Shown: in pieces, positions 40,697 through 49,799 of the stretch
Layout of the letters: the number at the start of each line of letters is the position of its first letter
Position numbering within the stretch: position 1 is the first letter of the stretch
Source: CAVSWT01 sp963777515
GTDB lineage: Bacteria; Bacteroidota; Ignavibacteria; Ignavibacteriales; Ignavibacteriaceae
DNA length: 64,000 bases
Direction of reading: 5' to 3'
NCBI GenBank assembly: GCA_963777515.1
Contig: CAVZQU010000004.1
Coordinates: forward strand, 186,001 to 250,000
Notes under the pieces: model-generated
Seen by the model: the letters and a program-made list of their open reading frames with translations, nothing else
The model's database searches: none
Told to the model about the DNA's origin: nothing
Made by a program: the position numbers and the translations under genes

Positions 40697-41881
40697 ATGC
40701 AATGCGATGAAGTAAGATTATATCTTGAAAGTTATGTAAAGAATGAGCTGCCATACAGCCTCCATAAAAGGATTTTTAATCACATCAGTAATTGCCGCAA
40801 TTGCAGTCTTGATGCAGATGTGGTGAAATTAATTTATGGCGATTCGCAAGTTAAAAGCCATACAGATTCTTACGTAACAAAAAAACATGAAAAAAGTTTT
40901 CATAAAAACAAATACAGCAATTATGGTTTGTATTCTTTTGATGATGAATCATTCAATCCAAAATTTAATAGTGATTCATTAACAAGAATTAAAGTTAGAA
41001 AAAATAAAGATGGTAAATTTATTATTCTTGCTACTATTTTAACTGCCGTGCTGTTTGCTGCTGTTATTGGATTTTTATTTTATAATCATGAATCTATTGC
41101 ATACCTTTCTATCGATAAGCTTTACGGTGATACTTTTATTGGTTCAAATAAAATTGACAATTACGGAATGCTGAAACCAGGAGAATGGCTCAACACAGAA
41201 GACGATTCTAAATCAAGAATTAAGCTTGGTGTTATTGGTGAAATTGAGGTTGAGCCTTCAACGAAAATTAAATTGTTAAAGCTGAATAATTCAGGAAATT
41301 ATTTTTATCTTCAATCAGGAGAAGTTAAAGCATCAATTTGGGGTCCCCCCGGGCGATTATTTATAGATTCTCCTTCTGGTGAAGTTATGGACTTCAGTTC
41401 AACTTTTAATTTCCGGGTTAATAGCAGCAATAGCAGTCTAATAACAGTTAAATCAGGGTGGACAGCTATTCATTTTAATGATAAGTATGTAATAATCCCG
41501 GCAGGAAATGAATGTAATATAAATAATGAAATTGGAATACCGTTTAATATTAATTCAACAAAAGAGTTTAAAGAAAAGTTAAATGATTTTGAAAACGGCA
41601 AAACTGTGGCAATCACAGAATTAATAAGCAAAGCAAATAAAGCAGATTTGATTAGTCTTTGGTATTTACTTATTCCTTCATCTCAAAATGAACGTAAAGA
41701 AATCTTTAATAAAATAAAACAGCTTGATCCAAAAGTGAAAAAAATAGATGCAGAAAAAATTCTAAGCCTTAATGAAACTGAGATGAACTTGTTATGGGAA
41801 ACTTTAGGGTTTGGCGGTCATGATTACTGGAAGATTCTTCGTTCAACTATTTCTTCTATGAAATCTTTAAAAGAGATGTAA
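40697..41881 (+). CDS. Zinc-finger anti-sigma-like membrane protein with FecR domain
   Basis: 394 residues from the ATG at 40697 (a TTG two codons earlier is possible). Residues 1-40 form a putative zinc-finger (zf-HC2) with the HISNCRNC motif typical of anti-sigma factors. One transmembrane helix lies near residues 112-132 (FIILATILTAVLFAAVIGFLFY). Outside is a FecR-like domain (LKPGEWLNTEDDSKSRIKLGVIGEIEVEPSTKI, LQSGEVKASIWGPPG, FIDSPSGEVMDFSSTF). The C-terminal 100 residues are helical (ADLISLWYLLIPSSQNERKEIFNKI). This topology would pass an envelope signal to a sigma factor, but no sigma gene is next to it. It lies 29 bases after the tail-tube gene. Confidence 0.75.
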   Translation: MQCDEVRLYLESYVKNELPYSLHKRIFNHISNCRNCSLDADVVKLIYGDSQVKSHTDSYVTKKHEKSFHKNKYSNYGLYSFDDESFNPKFNSDSLTRIKVRKNKDGKFIILATILTAVLFAAVIGFLFYNHESIAYLSIDKLYGDTFIGSNKIDNYGMLKPGEWLNTEDDSKSRIKLGVIGEIEVEPSTKIKLLKLNNSGNYFYLQSGEVKASIWGPPGRLFIDSPSGEVMDFSSTFNFRVNSSNSSLITVKSGWTAIHFNDKYVIIPAGNECNINNEIGIPFNINSTKEFKEKLNDFENGKTVAITELISKANKADLISLWYLLIPSSQNERKEIFNKIKQLDPKVKKIDAEKILSLNETEMNLLWETLGFGGHDYWKILRSTISSMKSLKEM

Positions 41882-42000
41882 CTCACATTAAGTTGAATTG
41901 CTTAAATTTAATTTAGAAAAAATTAGATAATGATTTATGTAGTAAATTCAGAATAATCTAATATTTCAAATTATTAATTATGAAAGTATAAAGGAAGTTT

Positions 42001-42367
42001 ATGGCGGATGAAGTACAGCTTACTGCAACAAGAATATATAAAGTTACGAAAAATTCCCCTGTATATATTTCGATAATAATCGGCAATGCAAATGTTGGAA
42101 GTACAGTTGTTTACTACAAGGATGAAATGATTGGAGGAGATACCGGCCAAATTGAGAAGCTTCCTGTTGGAAATGAAAATGAAACTTTGAAATTTAATCT
42201 TCTTAAATGCACTACGAAGGTGAAAGATATTAATCCATCAACTAATAAAACATATCGTTACTTATTTACTTGAAGGTGGAGCTAAAGACGAAAAGTTTGA
42301 ATTCACAATTGATGTAAAGCAGGAAGGCGGGTATGCCGTTTATTCCGTTACTTTTGTATTTGTTTAA
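42001..42367 (+). CDS. Small protein of unknown function in tail-tube operon (one frameshift)
   Basis: About 122 residues. A good GGAAGTTT leader precedes the start MADEVQLTATRIYKVT. There is no signal peptide. It has beta-rich segments (VYISIIIGNANVGSTVVYYKDEMIGGD, ETLKFNLLKCTTKVKD). A one-base shift near 42255 moves from NKTY to VTYLLEGGAKDEKFEFTIDVKQEGGYAVYSVTFVFV, ending at 42365-42367. No family recognised. It might be a second structural or effector-like component, as it is compact and cytoplasmic. Confidence 0.6.
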
Positions 42368-42383
42368 TAAGGGATAAAATAAT

Positions 42384-43543
42384 ATGAAAATTAAAATACA
42401 ATTCTTAAAAACATTTTTTTCAATTTTAATAATAATAGTTTTAGTTAATAACATTGTTTTATCACAAGATCTTGGAAAAGAGTTTCCTTCATTCAATGCT
42501 TTAAGAACTCCAACTTCACCAGCTTTTACTGTTTTGGGAGTTGAGCCAAATTCAGTCGAACGTCCGAACACTCCTTCTGCATTAGCGTTATCTCTCCAAA
42601 ATTTATCAAGTGATTTTAAAAGTCTTGCCAAAGACTTTGCTGTTGAAGTGAGCCCTTATTGGCTGATGGGGGCACCAACTTTAACCTGGCGTGAAGATGC
42701 AAATAGAAATTTATTTGAAAGTATTGCCCGTACTTTTACAATATCGGCTGCTACTGCTGAGGTTGGGGGGGCTTTATTTCCAACAACAGGCTTATCGGCT
42801 GGAATTCGCATGTCATTTGTTTCTGGCAAGCTTAGCAATACAGCAAGAAAAAATCTGGAAACCATGGAAATGACTCTAACAAATGAAGCTAAAATATTTG
42901 CTTCATTTCAGAATAAAAGAAGGAAAGATTTAGACAGTGAATATCAAAAACAGCTTAAAGAAAATGAAGGCAATTGGAAAAAGATTGAAGATATAACTTA
43001 CGTTTATAATTCAGCTGTAAACAATTTAAACCAGCTTATACTTGAAGACCCGGAATACCAGGATTCGATTGATGCAATAAGAGAAAAAGTTCAAAAATAC
43101 GCAATCAATCGTGAAGGATTTTTTCTTAACCTTGCCGCTGCCGGAGCATGGGATTTTGATAATGGTATTGTTGATAAAGGCCATTTCAACCGGGTTGGAG
43201 TTTGGCTTACTCCGAGTTTTGTTTCCAGCTCATTCAGCTTCTCTGCTGTGGTTAGATATTTTCATTATAGAGTTGCAGTGATAACATTGATTTTGGCGGA
43301 AGGCTATGTTTTACAAAAAACAAATATGCTTTTTCAATGGAAGGTGTGGGAAGAGCGGCATTAAAATCAACTTCTTCCAAGTCAGAATTTAAAGCTGATT
43401 TATCTATTGATTATGAAGTCTTTAACGGCACTTGGGTAAACTTAACATTCGGAAAAGACTTTAACAGTGCCGATCAAAAAAGTTTAATAGCAGCAGCAGG
43501 AGTTAATTTTAACTTTAATTCGCCTAGATTTTCTGCGAAATAA
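42384..43543 (+). CDS. Exported protein of unknown function in tail-tube operon (one frameshift)
   Basis: About 386 residues. A signal peptide (FFSILIIIVLVNNIVLSQ) is followed by SLQNLSSDFKSLAKDFAVEVSPYWLMGAP, a helical charged insert (NKRRKDLDSEYQKQLKENEGNWKKIED) and barrel-like strands near the C-terminus (FNRVGVWLTPSFVSSSFSFSAVVRYF). A shift near 43320 leads into KYAFSMEGVGRAALKS and the ending FNFNSPRFSAK. It looks like an outer-membrane beta-barrel. It starts 16 bases after the previous gene. If the tube protein is exported or docked, this could be the envelope partner; that is speculation. Confidence 0.6.
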
Positions 43544-43732
43544 CAATAAAGTGATTCAAGTATTAGAGATTTGGAATAATAATTATTAAATAATCTTTAA
43601 TTTCCAGCATTCCACAATTCCATTTCCCCAACTTACGAAAAATAAATTAAATCAAATCCAATTATAAATTTCTCAATTAAGTTAAAGATAATTCAGTTTT
43701 GAAAGAGCGAGTAAAATTTTTAATTTTGCACC

Positions 43733-43805
43733 GCACCCTTAGCTCAGTTGGTAGAGCATCTGACTCTTAATCAGCAGGTCGCCGGTTCGAGCCCGGCTGG
43801 GTGCA
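43733..43805 (+). tRNA. tRNA-Lys (anticodon CTT)
   Basis: Cloverleaf: acceptor arm GCACCCT/TGGGTGC (six pairs), D arm GCTC-AGTTGGTA-GAGC, anticodon loop CTCTTAA with anticodon CTT, T arm GCCGG-TTCGAGC-CCGGC, discriminator A. CCA is not encoded. The outermost anticodon-stem pair is mismatched. A terminator follows, then a decayed integrase gene, so the tRNA was probably an integration site. Confidence 0.95.
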
Positions 43806-43828
43806 CAAATTTAGCCTAAAAACGCAAC

Positions 43829-43857
43829 AAACCGACTGATTAAAAGTCGGTTTTTGT
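43829..43857 (+). terminator. Terminator after tRNA-Lys
   Basis: ACCGACT and AGTCGGT form a 7-bp stem followed by TTTTGTTTT, 24 bases after the tRNA. Confidence 0.8.
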
Positions 43858-43948
43858 TTTTTAAGCTATTTTCGCACTGAACAATTTTCTCTGCCATTTT
43901 GTTAAGTGTTCTCGTTTCATAATCAAATATTATAGAAAGGAGAACCAG

Positions 43949-44966
43949 ATGTTTCTATTCAAGAGGAGAGGATATTATCATGTAGAGTATTTTGATGAAG
44001 CTGAACAAAAAGTGAAGCGAGTATCTACAAAAGCTAAAACAAAAGCTGAAGCATTAAACTATATTAAAGATTTTGAAAAATCTTTAAGTAAGAAAAGCAA
44101 ACCTGAAAAAATCACCCTTAAAAAATTTATTGAAGAATATGAAAACTTTATATCTATCACTTATTCTTCAAATTATTTACGTTCAGTGTAAATTGTCCTT
44201 TAAAATGTTACTTGCCTTTTTAGGAGTAATCAATACCTTAGAGATATCAAACCAAAAGATATTGAAAGGTTTTTAAATTATACTTACACAAGAAGTCAAT
44301 CAGCATGCAATTTATATTATAGAACTATTAAAGCCGGCTTTTCTAAAGCAGTCAATTGGGGTTATATTCAAATAAATCCGGTAAAGAAAGTAAAAGCTCC
44401 TAAGCTTGTCAAAAAATTACCCAAAATAATGACGGAGGAGCAATTGCAATTAATTTTAAATGCGACAACTAATCTAGATTTCCGGAGGATATTTGTTTTT
44501 GCTGCATATACGGGAATGAGATTAAATGAAATTCTTCATTTACGATGGAAAGATGTAAATCTAAATGACAAATTTATTATAGTCGCTAATCATAAAACTT
44601 TTACAACAAAGAATAAAAAAGAAAGAACTATTCCGATAAATAATAAAGTTAGCATTATTTAAAATGAACTAACTAAATAATGGCAAAAATAATTTTGTAT
44701 ATGTATTTACTAATCAATTAGGGGTAAGATTTAATTCTGATTTTATAAGTAAACAATATAAAAAGGCAGTTCGAAAATCTAATGTTGATGAATCACTCCA
44801 TTTTTATTGTTTGAGACATTATTTTGCCAGCAGGTTAGTTCAAAAAGGTGTTTATTTATATGTAATAAAAGAATTACTTGGTCATGAGGAAATAAAAACT
44901 ACACAAATATATTCACATTTAGTAAAAGATAATTTAGTTGATGCGGTTAATTTATTAAATGATTGA
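43949..44966 (+). pseudogene. Tyrosine recombinase/integrase, decayed
   Basis: About 338 codons in several frames. The N-terminal Arm and SAM-like domains (YYHVEYFDEAEQKVKRVSTKAKTKAEALNYI; KDIERFLNYTYTRSQ) and the catalytic domain (FAAYTGMRLNEILHLRWKDV with the first Arg; LGHEEIKTTQIYSHL with His and Tyr nucleophile) are present. The frame breaks near 44190, and stops occur near 44660. The HxxR box reads FYCLRHYF, so the usual His is replaced. With a changed catalytic residue as well as broken frames, real decay is more likely here than in the housekeeping genes. It lies 144 bases after tRNA-Lys. I found no second copy of the tRNA 3' end in the window. Confidence 0.75.
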
Positions 44967-45101
44967 TTGTGCTTAAACATGCAATATTTTTTTTGCGAAA
45001 AATTTTAATCTCAATAGTACTTCTTCGAAAATAATGTGTATTATTATTGTGAATAATTAGCAATTATTGAGTAATACTAATAAATATTAACAGGAGCAAT
45101 C

Positions 45102-45563
45102 ATGAACAAAATATTAAGAGTGGTTTTTATTATTTCTATTTTAACTTCAATTTCTTATGCTGGAGGAAAGAAATACGGTAAAGACATCACATTAAAAGAA
45201 AAAACTAAGATTTCTGATATTATGAAGGACCCCAAGAGTTATGTGGGTAAAAAAGTTTTAGTTGAGGGACCTGTTGTGGATGTTTGTGACAAAAGAGGCT
45301 GCTGGATTGATTTAGGAAGCGATAAGCAATATGGAAAAATGAAAGTAAAAGTTAAAGATGGTGAAATTGTTTTTCCTATGGAAGCAAAGGGTAAAGATGC
45401 TTTAGTTGAAGGACAGGTTTATGAAATTAAGATGACAAAAGAGCAAGCACTTAAAGCGGCTGAACATGAAGCAAAAGAGCATGGTAAGAAATTCGATCCT
45501 GAATCGGTTAAAGGCCCTGTTACGATATATCAAATAAAAGGACTTGGTGCAGAAATAAAATAG
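45102..45563 (+). CDS. DUF4920 exported protein
   Basis: 153 residues with a signal peptide (MNKILRVVFIISILTSISYA). The core has the DUF4920 pattern: ISDIMKDPKSYVGKKVLVEGPVVDVCDKRGCWIDL and MKVKVKDGEIVFPMEAKGK, an OB-like fold with two conserved Cys (CDKRGC) that could bind metal or form a disulfide. The C-terminal part is charged and helical. It precedes a PepSY membrane protein. Both kinds of gene often appear in metal or redox contexts in Bacteroidetes, in keeping with the locus that follows. Confidence 0.8.
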   Translation: MNKILRVVFIISILTSISYAGGKKYGKDITLKEKTKISDIMKDPKSYVGKKVLVEGPVVDVCDKRGCWIDLGSDKQYGKMKVKVKDGEIVFPMEAKGKDALVEGQVYEIKMTKEQALKAAEHEAKEHGKKFDPESVKGPVTIYQIKGLGAEIK

Positions 45564-45663
45564 TAGTTTATCTAAGAAACTTTTCAAACTTAGACTAGCC
45601 TTTAAAATATTTATTGAATTGACAAACCTGTCAGTTTATTATTTTGCAAGATCGAGTAATTAA

Positions 45664-45696
45664 GGGAACGGACAAAATTGTCTGTTTCTCTTTTTA
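45664..45696 (+). terminator. Terminator after DUF4920 gene
   Basis: GAACGGACAA and TTGTCTGTTTC pair with a GT wobble around a minimal loop, followed by TCTTTTT. It lies about 100 bases after the stop and just before the PepSY gene. Confidence 0.7.
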
Positions 45697-45716
45697 TAAA
45701 CTTTTATAGATAAAAG

Positions 45717-46280
45717 ATGAAAACACATTGGCGAAAATTTTTGAGGGATTGGCATAGGGATATTGGTTACTTAGCAACAGGTTTAACAATTGTCTACGCA
45801 ATTTCTGGTGTTGCAGTTAACCACACAAATGATTGGAATCCTAATTACGTAATTGAAAAAAGTGAATCAAAATACTCTCCAATGCCTGATAGTATATGGA
45901 ACAAAGAAACTGTTATAAATGAAGTTATGAAAGTAACAGGCAAGAAATTTAAAATAAAAAATACATTTCGCCCTGATCCTAATACTATTCAAATATTTGC
46001 AGAAGGAAATACCTTAACTGTGAATAATAAACATGGCATCATTTCTCAAGAGATTGTAAAATCTCGAGCAGTTATTAGAGAAACAAATTTTCTTCATTTA
46101 AATAATCCGAAAAAAGTATGGACTTATGTTGCAGATATTTTTGCGGTAGCGCTAATATTTCTTGCAGTTACCGGATTATTCTTAGTAAAAGGTAGAAACG
46201 GAATTAAAGGAAGGGGTGCCTGGTTAACGACATTAGGTTTTTTAATTCCAGTAATATTTTTGTTGATATATTATTACTAA
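45717..46280 (+). CDS. PepSY-type membrane protein
   Basis: 187 residues. It starts with WHRDIGYLATGLTIVYAISGVAVNH, the typical first helix of PepSY-associated TM proteins with conserved His. A periplasmic PepSY-like domain follows (ETVINEVMKVTGKKFKIKN), then the helices VADIFAVALIFLAVTGLFLVKG and TLGFLIPVIFLLIYYY. Family members are linked to iron-siderophore reduction or redox at the membrane, and the His pattern suggests heme or metal contact. About 400 bases without a gene separate it from the sigma factor. Confidence 0.8.
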   Translation: MKTHWRKFLRDWHRDIGYLATGLTIVYAISGVAVNHTNDWNPNYVIEKSESKYSPMPDSIWNKETVINEVMKVTGKKFKIKNTFRPDPNTIQIFAEGNTLTVNNKHGIISQEIVKSRAVIRETNFLHLNNPKKVWTYVADIFAVALIFLAVTGLFLVKGRNGIKGRGAWLTTLGFLIPVIFLLIYYY

Positions 46281-46685
46281 ATATTTAGATATCTTTATGC
46301 AAAAATAAATTGTTTACATAAAATTATCAGACGGTTTTAAATACATTTCTATTAATCTAATCTTTTTAATTTTTCTGGTTTTTAATTATCAAAAACCCTT
46401 TTAATTGCAGTGCTAAGATCAGTGCTATATTGATAATAATTATACAGAAAAGATTATCATTATTCACCAATTAATAAAATATTTTTCAGTTTATGCATAT
46501 TGTTTTCATAATTGAAAATTATATTTTGATAAACGTAGCAATTTAGAATGAATTCATTTAATATTAAATGGTATACATTTTGTCTTAACTTAACTGCGTA
46601 TGTATCTAACTTTGTGACCACCTTGTAACAAATTATCTGATCCGATTTTAAAACTTTTTACTGAACTAGAATTGTTGACGGGAAT
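46281..46685. other. Intergenic region upstream of ECF sigma factor
   Basis: About 405 AT-rich bases. The promoter of the sigma gene should be here, but no hexamer pair stands out. The AATAGTACTATT element seen downstream of the sigma gene is absent. No coding sequence or hairpin that I can support. Confidence 0.5.
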
Positions 46686-47240
46686 ATGGAGGGATTTGAT
46701 AATTCCGTTATTTTATCTTTAGTTCAAAAAATAAAAGAAAAGGATGAAAGTGCATTTAAGGAGTTTTTTTGCTTATTGCAGCCATCCATCTATTATTTTT
46801 TGTTTAGATTTACTTCGGATTCAATTGCCGCTGAAGATTTAACTCAGGAAACCTTTATAAAATTTTGGGAAAATGTTGAAGTTCTCGACATTTCACTTTC
46901 CCCTAAATCATATCTTTATAAAATCGCAAAAAATTTAGCACTTAATTTTGTAACCAGAAAACCGCCAGTGAATTCTTTTGATGAAGCTGAGAATGCGATT
47001 GAATTTATTAGTAAAAATAGCCAAACAAATTATGATTCTATTTTCTTAAACGATGAATATCAAAAGGCAATTAATACTCTTCCAGAAAGATGTAGAATGA
47101 TTTTTATATTAAGCCGTTTTGATGGCTTTAATTATTCTGAGATTGCTACAATATTAGGTATCTCATTACAAACCGTTAAAAACCAGATGAATAAAGCACT
47201 TTCTATTTTAAGAAAAAAATTAGCCTCTCATCTAAATTGA
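46686..47240 (+). CDS. ECF RNA polymerase sigma factor (FecI-like)
   Basis: 184 residues with both sigma regions: sigma-2 (FRFTSDSIAAEDLTQETFIKFWENVE) and sigma-4 (LPERCRMIFILSRFDGFNYSEIATILGISLQTVKNQMNKALSILRKKL). The region between is short, as in the ECF group. Bacteroidetes members of this type pair with FecR anti-sigma factors and STN-bearing TonB receptors; both are found a few genes downstream (48697 and 49800). It should therefore activate this locus on receptor occupation. Unusually, a DUF4876 gene lies between sigma and fecR. GGGAAT precedes the ATG. Confidence 0.92.
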   Translation: MEGFDNSVILSLVQKIKEKDESAFKEFFCLLQPSIYYFLFRFTSDSIAAEDLTQETFIKFWENVEVLDISLSPKSYLYKIAKNLALNFVTRKPPVNSFDEAENAIEFISKNSQTNYDSIFLNDEYQKAINTLPERCRMIFILSRFDGFNYSEIATILGISLQTVKNQMNKALSILRKKLASHLN

Positions 47241-47254
47241 CTTTGTTTTTGTCT

Positions 47255-47290
47255 AATAGTACTATTTTTATTTTTAAGTGTATTACATAT
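47255..47290 (+). promoter_or_regulatory. 36-base regulatory element, copy 1 (upstream of DUF4876-A)
   Basis: A perfect palindrome AATAGTACTATT (47255-47266) is followed after exactly 11 bases by GTGTATTA (47278-47285), one base and ATAT. The same parts at the same spacing occur at 48636-48671. It lies 15 bases after the sigma-factor stop and 235 bases before the next start. It may be an ECF promoter or operator. Confidence 0.55.
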
Positions 47291-47489
47291 ATCCTTACTA
47301 TTTATTTGTCATAAAAAGATAACTTATAGTTTCCATAGATTTCGTCGAACTAAATAAAACAATGGAATTATTCTTATTAATATCAATCATTACGTTTTAG
47401 AAATTTATATTCAACAGCTTTTAACATAATATTAGTTTTCTTCTTAATTATTAACATTTGAGCTTTACCTTTAGTTCTTTCGAGTTGTA

Positions 47490-48581
47490 ATGAAAACATT
47501 ATTCTCAATAAGTATTTTTATTGTTTTTCTTATGTCTTGCAAAGAATTGCCGCCTTCAGAAGTTGAAGGAAATTCAAAATTAGAACTATCGGCAATTTGG
47601 GATACAGCTAATAACGACAGCATGCCTACATATACAGCTCTTAGTAATGCTCAAGTAATTTTATCCTCGGAGTACGGTGTCCAGATTAAACGGACCGACA
47701 ACAACGGCAGATTAATTTTAAACGGGCTTCCATCATCCAAATATAGCATTTCAGTTAGAACGCCGCATCCTGAAGATCCAGGCATTCAGCTTGTTGGCAA
47801 TCTTAATGATGTTGAAGTTATTTCAGGTAAAACAAGCAGTGATACTATTATTGCCAAACCAATTTCGAATACCGGAATCGCTATAAATGAAATATATGCA
47901 TGCGGCTCAAGCAGTAATGGTCTAAATTATATTTACGATCAATATACTGAATTATATAATGCCAGCGATAGTACGAAATACCTTGATGGAATGATGGTAA
48001 TGAGATTTTCCGGTAACAGCGCAGGTAAAGGTGCCGGTGCAGATGAAGGTGATGATGGGGATATTGATGGGGTAACTTATGCATTTAAATTTCCAGGTAA
48101 ACCCGGGGAAAAAAACTATCCTTTCCCCCCGAAAAAATTTCTAGTTCTAGCATCTGATGCAGTTGATCATAGAAATGTATCTTCAACAAGTATTGATTTA
48201 AGCCATGCTGATTGGGAATTTTATAACCAATATTCATCAACCGATATAGATAATCCTAATGTGCCTAATTTGATTAATATGAGATCTGATAAAACATCCG
48301 ATTTCTTAATTGGTTTAATCGATGATATCGTTGTTGTTTCATCAGGTATAGATTCTATTTGGTCAGATGGGATTGATATTACTACTGTAATTGATGGTGT
48401 TGAATTCCAATCCAAGTACACATACTTGAAAACCTTAGATACCCAAATTGATAGAGGGATTATCTTAAGTCCTCCAAAATTTAGCGGAAAATCTATGCAA
48501 AGGAGAGAGCCTGGTGTAGATACAAATGACGGAACATTGGATTGGGAAATTACTGCACATTCAACGCCAGGATACCAATAG
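47490..48581 (+). CDS. DUF4876 surface lipoprotein, copy A
   Basis: 363 residues. Lipoprotein signal peptide (MKTLFSISIFIVFLMSC, Cys 17) and the family start KELPPSEVEGNSKLELSAIWD. Residues about 20-125 form a carboxypeptidase-regulatory-like beta-sandwich (QIKRTDNNGRLILNGLPSSKYSISVR). The remainder is the DUF4876 domain (GIAINEIYACGSS, YLDGMMVMRFSGN, GVTYAFKFPG, KKFLVLASDAVDH, DWEFYNQYSS) with the ending GKSMQRREPGVDTNDGTL. It aligns over its whole length with 52793-53884. Its place between a sigma factor and fecR suggests a surface partner of the TonB receptor, comparable in position to substrate-binding lipoproteins of SusCD-like pairs. Ligand unknown. Confidence 0.85.
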   Translation: MKTLFSISIFIVFLMSCKELPPSEVEGNSKLELSAIWDTANNDSMPTYTALSNAQVILSSEYGVQIKRTDNNGRLILNGLPSSKYSISVRTPHPEDPGIQLVGNLNDVEVISGKTSSDTIIAKPISNTGIAINEIYACGSSSNGLNYIYDQYTELYNASDSTKYLDGMMVMRFSGNSAGKGAGADEGDDGDIDGVTYAFKFPGKPGEKNYPFPPKKFLVLASDAVDHRNVSSTSIDLSHADWEFYNQYSSTDIDNPNVPNLINMRSDKTSDFLIGLIDDIVVVSSGIDSIWSDGIDITTVIDGVEFQSKYTYLKTLDTQIDRGIILSPPKFSGKSMQRREPGVDTNDGTLDWEITAHSTPGYQ

Positions 48582-48635
48582 AATGTATTGCCTTAATTAA
48601 GAAAGTACATTTTAGAAGTTCAATTTCTTTTATCA

Positions 48636-48671
48636 AATAGTACTATTTAATATTTATTGTGTATTAAATAT
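48636..48671 (+). promoter_or_regulatory. 36-base regulatory element, copy 2 (upstream of fecR)
   Basis: Palindrome AATAGTACTATT (48636-48647), 11 bases, GTGTATTA (48659-48666), one base, ATAT. Spacing is identical to copy 1. It lies 61 bases before the fecR start codon, a normal promoter distance. Confidence 0.6.
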
Positions 48672-48696
48672 AGTTGATTATTAAAAATAATAGGTT

Positions 48697-49761
48697 ATGA
48701 AAATACCTCCAGAAATTATAGAACCTCAATTTATTATTAGATATATAACAGACGATTTATCTCCAGAAGAAAAAAAATCTCTGGATAATTGGCTTGATGA
48801 ATCAGATGCTAACAAAGAAGAGTTTGGCAACATCGTTTTATTATGGGATAGAATTGAGCATGCTGCTGTTCCAAAGTTGCCTGATGTGAATCAACAGTGG
48901 AATAATATCTCAAATAGAATAAGTAAAAAGGAATCTTCTTTAAAATCTGATTCTATATCTTTCCAAAGAACTCCTTTAAATCGTAGAAAGCAAAACACAT
49001 GGAACTGGGTTTATAGAGCAGCAGCTATTATAATTATATCCGTAGGATTTATTTTCCTTTATAAAAATTACAACCATGTTGAGTCAGCTGTGGCTCAGAA
49101 GAAAGTTGAGATAAATAATCCAGTATCAAGAGAATATCATCTTGTAACGCATAAAGGCGAAAGAATTACTTTACCCCTTTCAGATGGGTCTATTGTCTAT
49201 CTTAATTCTGATAGCAAGCTTTCTTATCCTAATGTTTTTGATAATAAAGAGAGGGTAGTTCACCTTTCAGGCGAAGCATACTTTTCTGTAAAGCATGATA
49301 AAAGCAAGCCTTTTAAAGTTATCAGCGGCAACACAGTGACAACTGTAACTGGTACCGAGTTCAATATACTTAACAGAAATGATAGGGTAATTGTTGTTGT
49401 TGCTAAAGGCTCTGTTATAACTTCTGATTTAAAGACTGAACAAACAGCGAATCTTGTTAGAGGTGAGATGGCATCCTTTAATGCAAGAGGAATTTGCACA
49501 AAAACAAAAAATATTAATCTAAGTAATTATTTAGCATGGAGAAGTAATAAATTATTCTTCTCAAAAACCCCGCTTCAAGATGCTATGCATGATATTGAAC
49601 GTTATTACAATGTAAATGTAGTATTTCAGTCGGATTCAGTTAAAAGAAAAACTATCTCAGGTACTTTTGAAACTGAGTCTCTTGATAATGTTTTATCCAT
49701 TATTAGTCTAGCATTGGATATAAACATTGTTCACAACGGAAATAAAGTAATAGTAAAATAA
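48697..49761 (+). CDS. FecR-family anti-sigma factor/signal transducer
   Basis: 354 residues. Cytoplasmic N-terminus with the DUF4880-like motif (IIRYITDDLSPEEKKSLDNWLDES), one transmembrane helix near residues 108-126 (WVYRAAAIIIISVGFIFLY), then periplasmic FecR (HLVTHKGERITLPLSDGSIVYLNSDSKLSYP; VVHLSGEAYFSVKHDKSKPFKV; GTEFNI) and a C-terminal DUF4974 domain (ISGTFETESLDNVLSIISLAL). In such systems it holds the ECF sigma factor at the membrane and releases it when the receptor's STN domain makes contact. A copy of the 36-base element lies just upstream. The receptor gene starts 38 bases after its stop. Confidence 0.92.
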   Translation: MKIPPEIIEPQFIIRYITDDLSPEEKKSLDNWLDESDANKEEFGNIVLLWDRIEHAAVPKLPDVNQQWNNISNRISKKESSLKSDSISFQRTPLNRRKQNTWNWVYRAAAIIIISVGFIFLYKNYNHVESAVAQKKVEINNPVSREYHLVTHKGERITLPLSDGSIVYLNSDSKLSYPNVFDNKERVVHLSGEAYFSVKHDKSKPFKVISGNTVTTVTGTEFNILNRNDRVIVVVAKGSVITSDLKTEQTANLVRGEMASFNARGICTKTKNINLSNYLAWRSNKLFFSKTPLQDAMHDIERYYNVNVVFQSDSVKRKTISGTFETESLDNVLSIISLALDINIVHNGNKVIVK

Positions 49762-49799
49762 AATCAATTTTAGATTTTTTCTATTTCGGATAATAAAGA

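Noticed and set aside
40236..43543. Prophage remnant
   Set aside because: Only the tube gene is phage-like; neighbours are envelope proteins and no capsid, terminase, portal, sheath or lysis gene is seen.
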